64,000 nucleotides of DNA from Nonomuraea thailandensis. GTDB lineage: Bacteria > Actinomycetota > Actinomycetes > Streptosporangiales > Streptosporangiaceae. A program made the translations under genes and the position numbers. Below are positions 62,543-64,000 of the stretch, one piece after another (the first letter of the stretch is position 1; each line of letters opens with the position of its first letter). The stretch spans positions 11,115,001 through 11,179,000 of the forward strand of contig NZ_JAMZEB010000002.1 of the NCBI RefSeq assembly GCF_024172165.1. The letters are read 5' to 3'. Below the pieces are notes generated by a model, which had not been told where the DNA came from, did no database searches, and saw only the letters and a program-made list of their open reading frames with translations.

Positions 62543-63994
62543 TCAGCCGGCGCCTTGGCCGCCACCGGGTTCGGGAGGAGCAGGCATCTCCCCGGTCACC
62601 ACACCCGATTCGAACGCGCGCCGGATCTCCGCGTCACGCCCCGGCTTGACGTGCTTGCCGCTGAAGGCCCCCGCGCTGCGCAGCAACGACGCCCACACGG
62701 GGTCGGCGATCTCGACCCCGTGCACGAGCTCGGGCGTCAGCTCGAAGAGTGGCACGCTGCGCTTCGGCCGCGGCGCGGTCCAGCCGCGCTGGCTCGCGAC
62801 GATCCCGGCGCGCCCGCAGGCTTTCTCCACCTGTTGCCGGGTGCAGGAGGCTCTTCCGTTGAGCACGTCCCAGGGCAGGGGCAGCTGCGCCCATACGAGA
62901 GTGTCGGGGTCCAGGTCCGAGCCGGTGCTGCGACGCCAGCGCACCAGGTCGTAGGCCATCAGCCGCATCACCTTGCCGGGGCAGGACACGTCCAGCAGGT
63001 GAAGCGCACCGGTCGCCATCAGGCATTCCAGCCATGACAGCCGAGCGGTGTTGTACGCCTGAGCGAGAAGGTTCCAGGTGGTGGAGTCGTCTCCGCGGTA
63101 CACGATCATGTCCTCGCGGTCGAAGTCGCTGCGCTCCCACACCTCCTCCAGGTGGTCCGCGCATTCGCGCATGGCCGTGGACCACATGCCGAGCAACCGG
63201 CCTCGCTCGGTGCCGGTCAGCCGCGTCAGCACCTGCGCGTTCGTGTACACCCACGAGATCATCGACCAGTCCGAGCCGTCCCCGCACCGCCGCAACAACA
63301 TCTGAGCGATCTCGTCGAACGCGTGCCCCCTGCCCGACAGCGAGAACTGGCGGCGCAGGTTCCTGCGGGCCACGTAATACGCGACAAAGTACGCCGCCGC
63401 CGGATCGCTCCGGAAGCGCTCCAGCGTGATCCGGGACGCGAACCCGGACCGCCCGATCAGCGTCAGACGCCTCTTGTCCTGTTCCCGGCGCAGCGTCCCT
63501 GCCTTGGCCTCCAGCCGGCGCAGCGCACGAAATCGCCGGTTGTACTGGCGTTTCGACACGTCGATGCCCGCTGCTGCGCGTTCCTCCCGATCCAGCCGGT
63601 CGTCAAGGAAGTCGCTGCGGCCCGGGGCCCAGCCGACCTCGCCACCCATCCGCGTGGCGAACGCCATGAGCGCGTCCGGCAGGTCGCCGTCCACCACGGC
63701 CGCCTCATCGAGCACCTCGAACAACCGCGCCGTAGCCGCTACCTGCCGCGCTCCGCCGACGGGCCGGGCGAAGTCCTCGCTCATCGAGGTCGCGTACCCG
63801 CGCCGTGCGCTGGAGTGGGCCGCTGCCCGATCCAGCAGCGCACGCTCCTGACCTGTCAGGCCGTGCCCTTCCGATCCCAGGGCCAGATCGGCTCGCAGGA
63901 TGAGTTCGGCGATGTCCTCGGGGCGCCGCCGTTGATCTAGTGATGCGTGCAACTCCGCCAGCATCGCGCCCGCCTCGTGATCATATTTGGTCAC
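62543..63994 (-). CDS. Hypothetical 483-aa mobile-element protein
   Basis: 483 aa, GTG start at 63994, 6 bp from the window end. Soluble, Arg/Asp-rich, helical; a conserved-looking stretch (SWLECLMATGALHLLDVSC) and a WTAPRPKRSVPLFELTPELV segment near the C-terminus. No catalytic motif or known family was recognised. Upstream of the tRNA-like gene and the transfer operon, facing the same way. Confidence 0.6.
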   Translation of the reverse strand: MTKYDHEAGAMLAELHASLDQRRRPEDIAELILRADLALGSEGHGLTGQERALLDRAAAHSSARRGYATSMSEDFARPVGGARQVAATARLFEVLDEAAVVDGDLPDALMAFATRMGGEVGWAPGRSDFLDDRLDREERAAAGIDVSKRQYNRRFRALRRLEAKAGTLRREQDKRRLTLIGRSGFASRITLERFRSDPAAAYFVAYYVARRNLRRQFSLSGRGHAFDEIAQMLLRRCGDGSDWSMISWVYTNAQVLTRLTGTERGRLLGMWSTAMRECADHLEEVWERSDFDREDMIVYRGDDSTTWNLLAQAYNTARLSWLECLMATGALHLLDVSCPGKVMRLMAYDLVRWRRSTGSDLDPDTLVWAQLPLPWDVLNGRASCTRQQVEKACGRAGIVASQRGWTAPRPKRSVPLFELTPELVHGVEIADPVWASLLRSAGAFSGKHVKPGRDAEIRRAFESGVVTGEMPAPPEPGGGQGAG

Positions 63995-64000
63995 ATTTCC

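Noticed and set aside
1..64000. CRISPR array or intact insertion sequence
   Set aside because: No regularly spaced direct repeats and no intact transposase with terminal inverted repeats were seen on either strand by eye.

Overview
The window is high-GC DNA with strong GC bias at third codon positions, frequent GTG and TTG starts, and many ATGA/GTGA stop-start overlaps. Together with DUF3558-type lipoprotein, actinobacterial PrgI/VirB4-type conjugation, BTAD and ATP-grasp RiPP genes, this points to a filamentous actinomycete, most likely Streptosporangiales (Nonomuraea/Actinomadura-like) or Streptomyces-like. No rRNA operon, CRISPR array or intact insertion sequence was seen. All family names are recognised from motifs by eye; no database search was run.

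Layout. (1) 1-0.98 kb: end of an Mrr-type nuclease gene, a terminator, and a 45-nt 3' fragment of a tRNA-Arg(CCT) gene that looks like the left attachment scar of an integrated element lying to the right. (2) 1.2-5.6 kb: a nitrilase-domain two-gene cassette, a small membrane protein, a decayed tyrosine integrase and about 1.3 kb of gene-less DNA. (3) 5.8-26.4 kb: a large defence locus. A rightward operon encodes a sacsin/HSP90-like ATPase-helicase fusion, a NERD-nuclease helicase and DISARM core proteins DrmA and DrmB, followed by a Vsr endonuclease and a C5-cytosine methyltransferase. A leftward operon encodes Z1 ATPase, PD-(D/E)XK protein (DUF4420-like), MORC/MutL-like ATPase, an unknown protein and a DUF6339-like protein. 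The leftward half resembles Mza/MORC-type restriction-like systems. (4) 27.1-32.1 kb: a second, separate, self-regulated-looking three-gene operon that repeats the last three genes of the leftward operon (MORC-like ATPase, unknown, DUF6339-like) in the same order, but with an XRE-type DNA-binding domain fused to the ATPase and without Z1, nuclease or methyltransferase. This is the best candidate for an undescribed system. (5) 32-37.4 kb: a secreted/membrane protein, a lipoprotein operon, a HAD hydrolase and regulators. (6) 37.4-40.8 kb: an ATP-grasp RiPP cluster (TgmA-like precursor, TgmB-like maturase with an apparent frameshift, isoaspartyl-methyltransferase-like TgmC), of the type that makes ester- and aspartimide-containing peptides. 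(7) 40.9-46 kb: secreted proteins, a membrane-anchored BTAD regulator, an HTH protein and an anti-sigma-like ATPase. (8) 46.9-64 kb: plasmid/ICE backbone: DUF932 and accessory genes rightward, then a leftward type IV secretion operon (pilin, VirB6-like, PrgI-like, VirB4-like, VirD4/TraG-like, replication-relaxation, NlpC/P60 hydrolase), a sigma-like protein and a tRNA-like gene with a 9-nt anticodon loop.

How it may work together (inference): a conjugative or integrative element carries a defence island and a RiPP cluster as cargo. In the defence locus the cytosine methyltransferase probably marks host DNA while the DrmA/DrmB helicase group and the Z1/ATPase/nuclease group act on unmarked DNA. 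Vsr would repair T:G mismatches produced by 5mC deamination. The HTH-fused triad next door probably has its own, regulator-based trigger.
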